Shown here: in pieces, positions 1 to 7,915 of the stretch
Position numbering within the stretch: the first letter of the stretch is position 1
Layout of the letters: every line of letters starts with the position of its first letter
Virus record (IMG/VR): IMGVR_UViG_3300049567_000022
Coordinates: 1-26,523 of that record
Source of the DNA: a virus
Strand: one strand, 5' to 3'
Length of the DNA stretch: 26,523 nt
Notes under the pieces: generated by a model
Database searches by the model: none
What the model was told of the DNA's origin: nothing
The model's input: the letters and a program-made list of their open reading frames with translations, nothing else
Position numbers and translations under genes: made by a program

Positions 1-105
1 CTCGCCCTTTTTCTCCCCCCGCCGCACCCCGTACCCCCGCCCACGGAGGGTGACAGGGTCTCGGTGGCGGAACGGCCCGGGATGCTCGTCGATCACCTTC
101 CGTGA
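1..105 (+). CDS. possible 3' end of an upstream gene (partial)
   Basis: Frame 1 is open from the window edge to a TGA at 103-105, giving about 34 residues that end in ERPGMLVDHLP. The stop overlaps a GTG at 102 (GTGA), the same junction type used at many places downstream. The first 45 bases are pyrimidine-rich and could equally be non-coding. I do not recognise the peptide. In tailed phages a small HNH or hypothetical gene often precedes the terminase, but nothing here identifies one. The open frame may be chance. Confidence 0.3.
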   Translation, partial: LALFLPPPHPVPPPTEGDRVSVAERPGMLVDHLP

Positions 106-134
106 CATCGATTCGCGCAGTTCAGGAGGTGTCG

Positions 135-557
135 ATGCCACCCCGGAAACTCTCCGCCGTACCCGACGAGAAGCCGCGGGAACGGGCGCCGGATCTGCGT
201 GACGCGGTCAAGGTCGCGGTCGACGCGATGGACTGGCTGTCGCCCACCGACCAGGCGTTGAAGGCGCTGGCCCTGCGCCAGGCCGAGGAGATCGAGAAGG
301 CCGTCGACCGGGCCGGAGAACTGGCCGAGCTCCGCCGGGACCTGGCCGGCGACGAGGGGGCGCTTCGGAGGTTGCGCGCGCTGGAGTCGATGTGCGAGGT
401 CACCAAGACCGTCGGCTGGCTCGGGCCGCAACTTCAAGGCGTGCTGCGCGACCTCGGCGGTACGCCGGCGGCGCGCAAGGCGATGAAGGGTGACAAGCCG
501 ATCGGGGGCCGTCTTGCTCAGCTCCGCGCCGGTGCTGCTGGGGTCGACGACTCCTAG
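135..557 (+). CDS. terS: terminase small subunit (putative)
   Basis: 140 residues. The likely role is recognition of the phage packaging site and loading of the large terminase onto DNA. The sequence is helical and charged: a basic N-terminus (PPRKLSAVPDEKPRERAPDL), then helices rich in Ala, Glu and Leu. No obvious HTH can be read by eye, so the call rests mainly on position directly upstream of a clear large terminase. I chose ATG 135 because AGGAGG lies at 124-129. A GTG at 102 in the same frame would add 11 residues and overlap a possible upstream stop, but lacks a comparable ribosome site. The 3' end overlaps the large terminase by 68 bases. Confidence 0.6.
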   Translation: MPPRKLSAVPDEKPRERAPDLRDAVKVAVDAMDWLSPTDQALKALALRQAEEIEKAVDRAGELAELRRDLAGDEGALRRLRALESMCEVTKTVGWLGPQLQGVLRDLGGTPAARKAMKGDKPIGGRLAQLRAGAAGVDDS

Positions 558-2064
558 GCTGTGGACGCCCCCGCTGGTGACCGGCCCGCCGGGGCCGTGC
601 GGTTGTGGGTGCGCGCTCACGCCGGCGACCTCCCGCGGGTTCTCCGCGGTGGACTTCTCGACCGGCGTGCTGGGAATCCGGCCGATCCCGTGGCAACGGT
701 GGCTGTTGATCCACGCGCACGAACTGCGCTGGGACGGGAAGTTCAGGTTCCGCACGGTGCTCGTGCTGGTGGCCCGGCAGAACGGGAAGACCTCGATCGT
801 CGAGGTCAAGAACCTGTGGAAGATGTTCGTCCTCGGTGTTCCGCTGGTCATCGGCACCGCGCAGAACCTCGACATCTCCGAGGAGTCCTGGGACAAGGCT
901 GTCGAGATCGTCGAAGGCACACCGGAGCTGGCGGCCGAGGTCGAGGCGATCGACCGGACCAACGGCAAGAAAGCACTGCGGCTGGCGTCCGGATCCCGCT
1001 GGAAGATCGCCGCGGCGTCCCGTAAGGGCGGCCGTGGCCTGTCCGGGGACGACGTGAACCTCGATGAGCTGCGGGAGCATCAGAGCTGGGACGCGTGGGG
1101 CGCGGTCACCAAGACCACGATGGCCCGGCCGGACCCGCAGGTGTGGGCGTTCTCCAACGCCGGCGATGACAAGTCCGTGGTGTTGAACGACCTGCAGGAG
1201 AAGGGCCGGGCCGCGGTCGAGAACCCGGGCGACCCGGCGCTCGGCTACTTCGAGTGGTCGGCTCCCGATGATGTGCGGTGCTCGTGCGGCCGGCCCGGTG
1301 GGACGCACACTCCGACGTGCCGCCTGCAGGACCGGCGGGCCTGGGCGATGGCGAATCCGTCGCTGGGCTACACCGTGTCGGAGGAGGGGCTGGCGAGCGC
1401 GCTGGCCACCGACCCTGAGGTGATCTTCCGGACCGAGTGCCTGTGCCAGCGGGTGGAACGGCTGGCCGAGGAGTGGAAGGTCATCGCCGAGGATGCGTGG
1501 CGGGGGCTGGCCGACTCGAAGTCGCAGCTCGACGGCAAGGTGGCGTTCGCCATCCACGTCAGCCCTGACCGGTCGTGGGCGGCGATCGCGGTGGCGGGCC
1601 GGCGCGCTGACGGGCTCATGCATGTCGAGGTCGTCGACTACCGGCCGCGCACCGCGTGGGTGCCGGCCCGGGCCGCGCAGTTGGTGGGGCGGTGGGATCC
1701 GTGTGCGCTGGTCGTGGACGCCGGCTCCCCGGCCGGGTCGCTGATCGCGGATCTGGATGCGTTGGGGCTGGAGGTCGTCAGGCCGACGATGCGTGAGGTC
1801 GGGCACGCGTTCGGCCAGTTCTGTGACGCCGTCGCCCCGACGGACGGGGAGGCGACGCTGCGGTACGTCCCGCACCCGGCCCTGGACGCGGCGGTGGCGG
1901 GCTCGCGGACGCGCCCCCTGGGAGATGCCCGGGCGTGGGACGCGAAGGCAGCGAGCGTTGATCTGTGCCCGTTGGTCGCGGTCACGTTCGCCGCGTGGGG
2001 GTTCGCCACGCGGGGTCATGTCGAGGACGACCAGCCGGTCGAGCCGTTCGCGTTCTACGGATAG
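490..2064 (+). CDS. terL: terminase large subunit (ATPase-nuclease)
   Basis: 524 residues from GTG 490; GTG 532 is an alternative start. This is the motor that pumps phage DNA into the prohead and cuts it to length. The Walker A-like motif ARQNGKT is at 95-101 and the Walker B VNLDE at 189-193. A Cys cluster (CSC at 264-266 plus C277) sits between ATPase and nuclease, followed by WAMANPSLGY, a hallmark of actinophage terminases. The RNase H-like nuclease half runs from about 350: HVSPDRSWAAIAV at 356-368, VVDAGSP around D410 and RAWDAK around D484. At the first strand, where the family as I remember it has Asp (..DVSPDRS), this protein has His356 (codon CAC at 1555). Full length, no frameshift. 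Confidence 0.93.
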   Translation: MTSRSGAVLLSSAPVLLGSTTPRLWTPPLVTGPPGPCGCGCALTPATSRGFSAVDFSTGVLGIRPIPWQRWLLIHAHELRWDGKFRFRTVLVLVARQNGKTSIVEVKNLWKMFVLGVPLVIGTAQNLDISEESWDKAVEIVEGTPELAAEVEAIDRTNGKKALRLASGSRWKIAAASRKGGRGLSGDDVNLDELREHQSWDAWGAVTKTTMARPDPQVWAFSNAGDDKSVVLNDLQEKGRAAVENPGDPALGYFEWSAPDDVRCSCGRPGGTHTPTCRLQDRRAWAMANPSLGYTVSEEGLASALATDPEVIFRTECLCQRVERLAEEWKVIAEDAWRGLADSKSQLDGKVAFAIHVSPDRSWAAIAVAGRRADGLMHVEVVDYRPRTAWVPARAAQLVGRWDPCALVVDAGSPAGSLIADLDALGLEVVRPTMREVGHAFGQFCDAVAPTDGEATLRYVPHPALDAAVAGSRTRPLGDARAWDAKAASVDLCPLVAVTFAAWGFATRGHVEDDQPVEPFAFYG

Positions 2065-2074
2065 GGGTGAGGTC

Positions 2075-2317
2075 GTGGCGTTGACCATCCCGGTGGGGCA
2101 GATCCACGCGGAGGCGCACGCGCGGCGGTTCGACGTCCGCGGGGCGCTGGCCGCGGCCGCCCGGGTGTTGTGGACGGTGGTACTCGCGGTGCCGTACGTC
2201 GCAGGCTGGACGGTGCGCAAGATCTGGCTCGCCCTGGTGATGCTGGCCACCGCGGCCGCGGTCGGTTGGGTGGACGCGGGCCGTCCCCGCACGCCGGAGG
2301 GGGGCGACGATGGGTGA
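2075..2317 (+). CDS. small membrane protein between terminase and portal
   Basis: 80 residues from GTG 2075, preceded by GGGGTGAGG (2065-2072) as ribosome site, 10 bases after the terminase stop. It has a basic amphipathic N-terminus, then a hydrophobic stretch at about 32-65 (VLWTVVLAVPYVAGW, then IWLALVMLATAAAVGW) that could form one long or two short membrane helices split by TVRK. It ends in an acidic Gly-rich tail. I do not recognise a family. Its stop overlaps the next start (ATGGGTGA, 2310-2317), suggesting translational coupling. Its role in the head module is unknown. Confidence 0.65.
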   Translation: MALTIPVGQIHAEAHARRFDVRGALAAAARVLWTVVLAVPYVAGWTVRKIWLALVMLATAAAVGWVDAGRPRTPEGGDDG

Positions 2318-2438
2318 CCTGGAGATACCCGCGATCGAGCAGGCCGTGATGGTGCGACCCGGGGACACGCTGATCGTCCGGCTCGCGCGGGACGTCACCG
2401 CGCTCCGGCGAGCCGATCTCGCCGAGGCTCCCGGCTGA
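2310..2438 (+). CDS. tiny 42-residue protein coupled to portal
   Basis: ATG 2310 to TGA 2438 gives 42 residues: MGDLEIPAIEQAVMVRPG, then DTLIVRLARDV and a short helical tail. It overlaps the preceding ORF by 8 bases and the portal start by one base (TGATG at 2436-2440). Both overlaps, and the compact beta-type motif RPGDTLIV, argue that it is translated. Similar very short ORFs with an R/KPGDTLxV motif precede portal genes in other actinophages, as I recall. Function unknown; it could serve mainly to couple translation of the portal. Confidence 0.55.
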   Translation: MGDLEIPAIEQAVMVRPGDTLIVRLARDVTALRRADLAEAPG

Positions 2439-3850
2439 TGGGGCTGATCGAGCGCGTCACGGCTGCTCGCCGTGGCGGGCGGCAGCCTGCTCGCGGGCCC
2501 GGGCGCAAGGCTTCTTCGTGGGTCGAGCCGGACTTCTGGGATCTGGACCGGCTGCGCTGGCCGTTCCTCGGCTCAACGTCGATGTCGGGCGAGCGCGAGC
2601 AGATCGAAACGGACTTCGAGGGCTACGTCCAGGGCATCGTCAAATCCAACGGGCCGATCTTCGCGCTGATGGCGACCCGGATGCTCGTCTTCAGCGAGGC
2701 GCGGTTCCAGTTCCGGCGGATGAAGGCCGGCCGCCCCGGCGACCTGTTCGGCACCCGGGACCTGGCGCTCTTGGAGCGGCCGTGGACCAACGGCACCACC
2801 GGCGACCTTCTGGCCCGGATGATCCAGGACGTCGACCTGGCGGGCAACGCGTTCGTCGCGAAGATCGGCGGCCGGTTGCGCCGGTTGCGCCCGGACTGGG
2901 TGACGATCGTCAGCGGGTCCAACGCCGACCCGGAGTTGCACGGCAACGCGCTGGACGCCGAGGTCATCGCCTACTACTACGCCCCGCCGGCGGCGGCCAA
3001 GGAGTGGCTGTTGCTCCCCGGTCAGGTGGCGCACTTCGCGCCCGTCCCGGACCCGGAGTGCCACTGGCGCGGCATGAGCTGGATCACCCCGGTCCTGCGG
3101 GAGATCTCCTCCGACCTGGCCGCGACGAAGCACAAGGGCAAGTTCTTCGAGAACGGCGCCACCCCGCAGATGGTGGTGTCGCTGGACGCCTCGGTGACTC
3201 CCGAGGCGCTCAAACGCCTCATCGCGACGATGAACGAGGCGCACCAGGGCGTGGATAACGCCTACAAGACGCTGTACCTGGGTGGCGGCGCGGACGTGAC
3301 CGTCGTCGGCAAGGATCTGGTGCAGCTGGACTTCAAGGCCACCCAGGGCGCCGGGGAAACCCGCATGGCGGCGGCCGCCGGGGTTCCCGCTGTGATCGTG
3401 GGGTTCTCCGAGGGCCTGGCCGGCAGCTCGTTGAACGCGGGCAACTTCGGGCAGGCCAGGCGCCGGTTCGCCGACGGCACGCTGAGACCTCTGTGGCGCG
3501 GTGTGGCCGGGGCGCTCGCGCCGCTCATCTCCGTTCCGGGGGATGCGGAGCTTTGGTACGACGACCGGGACATCGCCTTCCTCCAAGAGGACGCGCGCGA
3601 CCGCGCCGAGATCTTCCAGATCGAGGCATCGACCATCGGCCAGCTGGTCCGCGAGGGCTTCACCCCCGACTCGGCGCGCGCGGCGGTCGCAGCTCAAGAC
3701 CCCGCCCTGCTGGTCCACACCGGCCTGGTGTCGGTGCAACTCCAGCCGCCCGGGACCACCGCGCCGGCTTCGCCCGCGCTTGTTCCGACAGACCAGCCGC
3801 CAGCGGGCGGCGAGACCTCGCCGACAACCGATCCGGCAAAGGAGCAGTGA
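2438..3850 (+). CDS. portal protein (HK97-type)
   Basis: 470 residues. It should form the dodecameric ring at the unique capsid vertex through which DNA enters and to which the tail attaches. Family features: N-terminal segment with MSGEREQIETDFEGYVQG (about 49-66), the core IVKSNGPIFALMATRMLVFSEARF, the stretch LARMIQDVDLAGNAFV, the wing region RGMSWITPVLREISSDLAA (about 211-229), the clip/stem GKFFENGATPQMVVSL, and the conserved GVPAVIVGFSEGLAGSSLNAGNF near 317-339. The last 45 residues are a disordered Pro/Thr-rich tail. Length is typical. Start is coupled to the previous ORF (TGATG). The stop is immediately followed by the protease ATG. Confidence 0.93.
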   Translation: MGLIERVTAARRGGRQPARGPGRKASSWVEPDFWDLDRLRWPFLGSTSMSGEREQIETDFEGYVQGIVKSNGPIFALMATRMLVFSEARFQFRRMKAGRPGDLFGTRDLALLERPWTNGTTGDLLARMIQDVDLAGNAFVAKIGGRLRRLRPDWVTIVSGSNADPELHGNALDAEVIAYYYAPPAAAKEWLLLPGQVAHFAPVPDPECHWRGMSWITPVLREISSDLAATKHKGKFFENGATPQMVVSLDASVTPEALKRLIATMNEAHQGVDNAYKTLYLGGGADVTVVGKDLVQLDFKATQGAGETRMAAAAGVPAVIVGFSEGLAGSSLNAGNFGQARRRFADGTLRPLWRGVAGALAPLISVPGDAELWYDDRDIAFLQEDARDRAEIFQIEASTIGQLVREGFTPDSARAAVAAQDPALLVHTGLVSVQLQPPGTTAPASPALVPTDQPPAGGETSPTTDPAKEQ

Positions 3851-4942
3851 ATGGACACCAAGGGCCTCCGCGTCGAGATCAAGGATGAGGCGAAGGGACT
3901 GGTCAAAGCGGTCTTCTCGACCTTCGATGTGGTCGACAGCCACGGCGATGTGACCCTTCCCGGGGCATTCGAGGACGGCGCCGAGGTGCCGATCAGCTCC
4001 TACGGCCACACCTCCTGGGAGGGAGCCCTGCCGGTCGGTAAGGGCACGATCCGGCAGACACGCAAGGAAGCCATCTTCGAGGGCCAGTTCTTCCTGGACA
4101 CCGTCGCCGGCCGGGACACCTTCACAGTGGTGAAGGGGCTCGGTGCCCTCGGCCAGTGGTCCTACGGGTACGACGTGACCCGCGAGTCGTTCGGTGACCA
4201 CGACGGGCAGAAGGTGCGCTTCCTGGAGGGGCTGCGCGTCCACGAGGTCAGCCCGGTGCTGATCGGCGCCGGGGTCAACACCCGCACCCTCAGCGCCAAG
4301 TCCTCGACCACGGCCCTCCCGCCCCGGGTGGGCCGGGTGATCGCACCGCACGAGGTCGAGGTGACCTCCATGTCGTGGGACGGCGCCAAGACGGTGGCGG
4401 CCCTAGCTGAGGACGCCCGGCCGAGCGAGCTGCGCACCGTGTACGCCTGGGTGGACGCCGCCGGCGACCCCGAGGCCAAGTCGAGCTACCGGTTCCCGCA
4501 CCACCACGGCGTGGGCGGCCCGGCCAACACCCGGGCGTGCCTGATGGGCATCGCCCGCCTGAACGACCCCGCCAAGGCCGGCATTCCGGATGCCGACCGG
4601 GCGGCGGTCTACGAGCACCTCGCGGGACACCTGCGGGATGCCGACATCGAGGCGCCCGAGCTGAAGGCTCAGCCCGGCGGCTCACTGAAGTACGCCGAAG
4701 AGGGGCACGCGGTCCTAGCCGCGGTGTCGGCCTTCGTCGATCGCACTGCGGAAGTCGTGGCTCTCCGCGCACTCAAGGGCAAGGGCATGGCGCCCCGCTC
4801 GGCCGACCTCCTCGGATGGATCGGCGACGACCTGCAGCGCCTGAAGTCCCTGCTCTCCACACCCCTGGACCCGCAGGAGCCGACCGACGCCGAGATCGCC
4901 TCGGTGATCGCGCGGTCCGTGGCCCAGCTGAATGGACTGTGA
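3851..4942 (+). CDS. HK97-family prohead protease with C-terminal extension
   Basis: 363 residues; ATG directly follows the portal stop, with AAAGGAG just upstream. The N-terminal ~150 residues are a HK97 gp4-like serine protease that trims the capsid scaffold domain during maturation. H53 (SYGHTSWEG) and S104 (WSYGYDV) are the likely catalytic pair, with E132 in the VHEVSPVLIG motif. A second block follows at about 193-272 (SSYRFPHHH, GPANTRACLMGIARLND, IPDADRAAVYEHLAGHL). This is a small helical module often fused to phage proteases and capsid proteins. The C-terminal helical tail may act as scaffold. No separate scaffold gene is visible, consistent with a HK97-type delta domain in the capsid protein. 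Confidence 0.9.
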   Translation: MDTKGLRVEIKDEAKGLVKAVFSTFDVVDSHGDVTLPGAFEDGAEVPISSYGHTSWEGALPVGKGTIRQTRKEAIFEGQFFLDTVAGRDTFTVVKGLGALGQWSYGYDVTRESFGDHDGQKVRFLEGLRVHEVSPVLIGAGVNTRTLSAKSSTTALPPRVGRVIAPHEVEVTSMSWDGAKTVAALAEDARPSELRTVYAWVDAAGDPEAKSSYRFPHHHGVGGPANTRACLMGIARLNDPAKAGIPDADRAAVYEHLAGHLRDADIEAPELKAQPGGSLKYAEEGHAVLAAVSAFVDRTAEVVALRALKGKGMAPRSADLLGWIGDDLQRLKSLLSTPLDPQEPTDAEIASVIARSVAQLNGL

Positions 4943-4950
4943 GGAGACCA

Positions 4951-6219
4951 ATGACCATCGAAGCTCCCGACCGGATCGTCGAGTTCCCCGCGCTGACCGA
5001 GGCGCAGGGCAAGCTCGACGCCAAGCGCAAGAGCCTGAAGGACATCTTCGACGAGGCCGGCCCCGACTACGACATGAGCAAGGTGAAGTCCATCCAGGGC
5101 GACACCTCGGCGAAGGTCGCGTACATCGGGTCGCTGAACGCCGAGATCGAAGAGCAGAAGAAGAAGGTCGACGAGCTGCTCGTGGTGGCGCGCGCGGCTA
5201 GCGCGGCCAAGGCGTCGCGGCAGACCGAGTCTGGCGACAAGGACGTGCCCGGCGAGGACGACCGCTCGCGCACCAAGGATGGGCGGCAGCGTTCGTTCGG
5301 CGAGATGTTCATGGCCAGCCAGGCGGTCAAGGGCTACAGCCGCGGGTCTGGTCAGGGCCCGCAGGCGCAGATCCAGATGGCGCTCAAGACGCTGCTGACC
5401 ACCGGCGGGTGGGCGCCGGAGACCATCCGCACCGGCCGCATCGAGGAGCTGCCGACCCGCCCGGCCCCGGCGGTCGCCGACATGATCCCGCAGACGACCA
5501 CCACCCAGGCCGCCGTGGTCTACATGGTGGAGACCATCTTCAATAACACCGCGCAGGAGGTCTTCGAGGGCGACCAGTACCCCGAGGCGCAGCTCAAGCT
5601 GGACGAGACCAACGTCCCGGTCCGTAAGATCGCCGTGTTCCTGCCGGTGACCGACGAGACGTTCGAGGACGTCCCGCGCGCCGAGGCCTACGTGCAGAAC
5701 CGCCTGCCGTTCATGATCCGGCAGCGTCTGGACCTGCAGATCCTGCGCGGCAACGGCACCGCGCCGAACCTGCTGGGCACCGAGAACGTGCCGGGCATCA
5801 TCTCCCAGCCCAAGGGGTCCGACCCGGTCCCCGACGCCCTGTACAAGGGGCTGCGGCGCATCCGCACCGAGGGTTTCGCCGAGCCGAACGTCATCTTCAT
5901 GACGCCGACCACCTGGGAGCCGGTCCGGCTGCTGCGCACCGCGGACGGCGTCTACATCTGGGGCCACCCGTCCATGCCGGGCCCGGCGACCATCTGGGGT
6001 GTCCCGGTCAAAGAGACCACGGCCGCGCCGCCGACCAAGGCGCTGATGGGCGACTACGCGAACTTCTCGGAGCTGGCGGTCCGCCGCGGCATCGACGTGC
6101 AGGTCAGCAACTCCCACGCCGACTACTTCATCCGCGGGCAGCTCGCGATCCGCGCGGATGTGCGGTGCGCGGTCGTCCACTACCGCCCTTCGGCGTTCGC
6201 CGAGGTCACGGGCCTCTAG
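4951..6219 (+). CDS. major capsid protein (HK97 fold)
   Basis: 422 residues from ATG 4951, with GAGGAG at 4941-4946. Residues 1-110 are charged and helical (EIEEQKKKVDELLVVARAAS around 65-84). They resemble the delta/scaffold domain that the protease removes. The mature fold follows: FGEMFMASQAVKGY, the segment VPVRKIAVFLPVTDETFEDV (about 222-241), and the family hallmark LRGNGTAPNLLGTENVPGI (265-283), then MTPTTWEPVRLLR and FIRGQLAIRADVRCAVVHYRPSAF (split here by no gap) at the C-terminus. Length and position after the protease fit. I cannot tell by eye whether the crosslinking Lys/Asn pair of HK97 is present. Confidence 0.93.
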   Translation: MTIEAPDRIVEFPALTEAQGKLDAKRKSLKDIFDEAGPDYDMSKVKSIQGDTSAKVAYIGSLNAEIEEQKKKVDELLVVARAASAAKASRQTESGDKDVPGEDDRSRTKDGRQRSFGEMFMASQAVKGYSRGSGQGPQAQIQMALKTLLTTGGWAPETIRTGRIEELPTRPAPAVADMIPQTTTTQAAVVYMVETIFNNTAQEVFEGDQYPEAQLKLDETNVPVRKIAVFLPVTDETFEDVPRAEAYVQNRLPFMIRQRLDLQILRGNGTAPNLLGTENVPGIISQPKGSDPVPDALYKGLRRIRTEGFAEPNVIFMTPTTWEPVRLLRTADGVYIWGHPSMPGPATIWGVPVKETTAAPPTKALMGDYANFSELAVRRGIDVQVSNSHADYFIRGQLAIRADVRCAVVHYRPSAFAEVTGL

Positions 6220-6232
6220 ATCGGAGATCGAT

Positions 6233-6646
6233 ATGCCTTACAAGGGTGGGTACCCGCGTGCCACCGAGCTGAAGGTGGTGCGCGGCCGGTACGACTTCGC
6301 GGTGGACGGCGGCGCGGTCGGCGACATCGACCTCACGCTGGACGCGCAGATCCCGGCCAACGCGATCGTGCTCGGCGGGTTCGTCGAGGTCGACGTCGTG
6401 CCGACCTCGGGCGGTTCGGCCACCGTCGCGGTCAAGGTGGAGGGCGCGGGCGACATCGTCGCCGCCGCGGCGATCGGCGGCGCCCCGTGGTCGACGACGG
6501 GCCGCAAGTCGGTGGTCCCCGTGTTCACGGGGGCGACCACGGTCAAGACCACCGCCGCGCGCAAGGTGCAGGCGACGGTGGCGACCGCGGCGCTGACCGC
6601 CGGCCAGTTCGACGTTGTGCTGTTCTACGTGCAGCTCCCGGACTAG
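6233..6646 (+). CDS. virion structural protein, possible capsid decoration
   Basis: 137 residues from ATG 6233, with GGAG at 6223-6226. The opening MPYKGGYPRATELKVVRG and the core VDGGAVGDIDL, GGFVEVDVVPTSGGSATVAV, VEGAGDIVAAAAIGGAPWST are typical of a small beta-rich protein encoded next to capsid genes in many phages. It has no Cys and is mostly beta strand. Its place directly after the capsid gene fits a decoration or head-stabilising protein, but that is inference. Downstream ORFs continue in the same operon with gaps under 10 bases. Confidence 0.7.
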   Translation: MPYKGGYPRATELKVVRGRYDFAVDGGAVGDIDLTLDAQIPANAIVLGGFVEVDVVPTSGGSATVAVKVEGAGDIVAAAAIGGAPWSTTGRKSVVPVFTGATTVKTTAARKVQATVATAALTAGQFDVVLFYVQLPD

Positions 6647-6654
6647 GAGACCCG

Positions 6655-6978
6655 ATGGCGATCATCGAAGGGGTTCAGGCGCGCCCGGGCGCGGTCCGGG
6701 TGCTGGCCGCCAACGCCGCGGCCACCCTGGCACGCGACGACGGCATGGTCAGCCTGTCGTCCACGGACGCGACCTCGCGGCAGGTCACCATGACCGCGAC
6801 GCAGGCCGGCCACCAGGTCACGGTGGCGCTGCGCGCGCGCTCGTCCACCGGGTCGTACACGCTGGCGGTGTCGGGCGGCACGATCACGCTGGACGCGGTC
6901 GGCGAGGGCTGCATCGTGGCCTACGACGGGTCGGCGTGGCAGTTCGCCGCGCTCACCGGAGGGGCGACGATCGCATGA
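6655..6978 (+). CDS. small beta-rich virion protein
   Basis: 107 residues; ATG 6655 follows GGAGA at 6647-6651. Alternating hydrophobic strands (QVTMTATQAGHQVTVALRAR, SYTLAVSGGTITLDAVGEG, then IVAYDGSAWQF) suggest a compact beta-sandwich or a short beta-helix cap, a pattern common in phage fiber and decoration proteins. The stop overlaps the next start (ATGA, 6975-6978). No specific family is recognised. A structural role is inferred from context. Confidence 0.65.
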   Translation: MAIIEGVQARPGAVRVLAANAAATLARDDGMVSLSSTDATSRQVTMTATQAGHQVTVALRARSSTGSYTLAVSGGTITLDAVGEGCIVAYDGSAWQFAALTGGATIA

Positions 6979-7259
6979 GCGGCGCCGTGAAGATGACCAA
7001 GCGGCTGTATCTGACCGCGGATGGGTCCCGCGTGGTCGAGGACGGAGACCCGGAGGCCGCGACGCTGCTGTGCCCGGCGGGCGGGTTCCTGTCGCACGCC
7101 GACGCGGCCCGGTACGGCCTGCTGCCGGACGCCGCGGCCGCCGAGGCCGCGGCCGAGCGCGAGCCGGACACCGAGGCGGACGAGGAGTCGAAGCAGGAGA
7201 AGAAGGCCCCGGCGGCGGCGAACAAGGCCGCGAAGAGGCCCGCCGACAAGGGGGCCTGA
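6975..7259 (+). CDS. small head-region protein with Ala/Lys tail
   Basis: 94 residues. The N-terminal half (KMTKRLYLTADGSRVVEDGD, then ATLLCPAGGFLSHADAARYGL) is a small folded unit; many actinophages encode a similar short protein after the capsid gene. The C-terminal 40 residues are low-complexity, first acidic (EREPDTEADEE) then Lys/Ala-rich, so probably disordered. Coupled at both ends: ATGA at 6975 and TGATG at 7257-7261. A second small ORF of the same general type, 79 residues at 13896, precedes the tail gene. Confidence 0.65.
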   Translation: MSGAVKMTKRLYLTADGSRVVEDGDPEAATLLCPAGGFLSHADAARYGLLPDAAAAEAAAEREPDTEADEESKQEKKAPAAANKAAKRPADKGA

Positions 7260-7909
7260 TGGCTGTCACGCAGTTCGTCTACGGCAAGCTGCAGCTCAGC
7301 CTGTTCCAGGGTCTGATCAACTTCAGCTCGGACACCATCAAGGCGATGCTCCTGTCGGCGTACACGGTCGGCAGCACGCTGGACACCGCCCAGTTCCTCT
7401 CCGATGTGCTGGCGGCGGCCACCGAGACCACCGGCAGCGGGTACACCGCCGGCGGGGCGACGCTGGGCAGCAAGACCGTCGCCTACACCGCGGCGAACTC
7501 GTGGGGCACCAGCCGGGCCAACTCGACGGCGTACGCGCTCGGGGACGTGGTCCGCCCCGCCTCGGGCAACGGGTACGTCTACCAGGCGATCGTGGCCGGC
7601 ACCTCGGCCGGGTCGCTGCCCACCTACCCCACGGTGATCGGGCAGACCGTCACAGACGGCGGCGTGACGTGGGCGAACGTGGGCCGGGGCGTGCTGCTGA
7701 TCGACGCGGCCGACCCGTCGTGGACGACGTCCAACCCCGGGACGCTGGCCGGCGCCTACATCGTGTTCTACAAGGACACCGGCACCGGGTCGACGTCCCC
7801 GGTGATCCTGTACTGGGATCTGGGCGGCACTCAGACCGCGTCCAACGGCGGGGCGTTCACCCCGCAGCTCGACGCCACCGAGGGCCTGCTCACCCTGTTC
7901 ACCGGCTGA
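7259..7909 (+). CDS. virion protein with inserted carbohydrate-binding-like module
   Basis: 216 residues. The flanks match a known small phage structural family: DTIKAMLLSAY near 25-35, TGSGYTAGGATLGSKTVAY at 58-76, then VLLIDAADPSWTTS, IVFYKDTGTGSTSPVILYWD and a C-terminus ending LLTLFTG. In the family as I know it the strand after TVAY runs directly into the DADDPSW strand. Here about 62 residues (82-143) intervene, with the signature YALGDVVRP, GYVYQAIVAGTSA, PTYP, TVTDGGVTWANVG. Aromatic-rich modules like this occur in phage fibers and resemble carbohydrate-binding domains. The insertion is probably surface-exposed. Coupled to the upstream ORF by TGATG. Confidence 0.72.
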   Translation: MAVTQFVYGKLQLSLFQGLINFSSDTIKAMLLSAYTVGSTLDTAQFLSDVLAAATETTGSGYTAGGATLGSKTVAYTAANSWGTSRANSTAYALGDVVRPASGNGYVYQAIVAGTSAGSLPTYPTVIGQTVTDGGVTWANVGRGVLLIDAADPSWTTSNPGTLAGAYIVFYKDTGTGSTSPVILYWDLGGTQTASNGGAFTPQLDATEGLLTLFTG

Positions 7910-7915
7910 GCCGCG

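Noticed and set aside
102-134. GTG 102 as the start of the small terminase
   Set aside because: ATG 135 has AGGAGG at ideal spacing; the GTG overlap with an upstream stop keeps it possible but second best.
400-2292. Long antisense open frame (about 630 codons) opposite the large terminase
   Set aside because: It is Arg/Pro/Gly-rich and mirrors a well-supported gene; long antisense frames are expected at this GC content.
2573-4351. Long antisense frame opposite portal and protease
   Set aside because: No recognisable domain and opposite two clear HK97-type genes.
4669-6180. Antisense frame opposite the capsid gene
   Set aside because: Shadow of the capsid reading frame; low-complexity composition.
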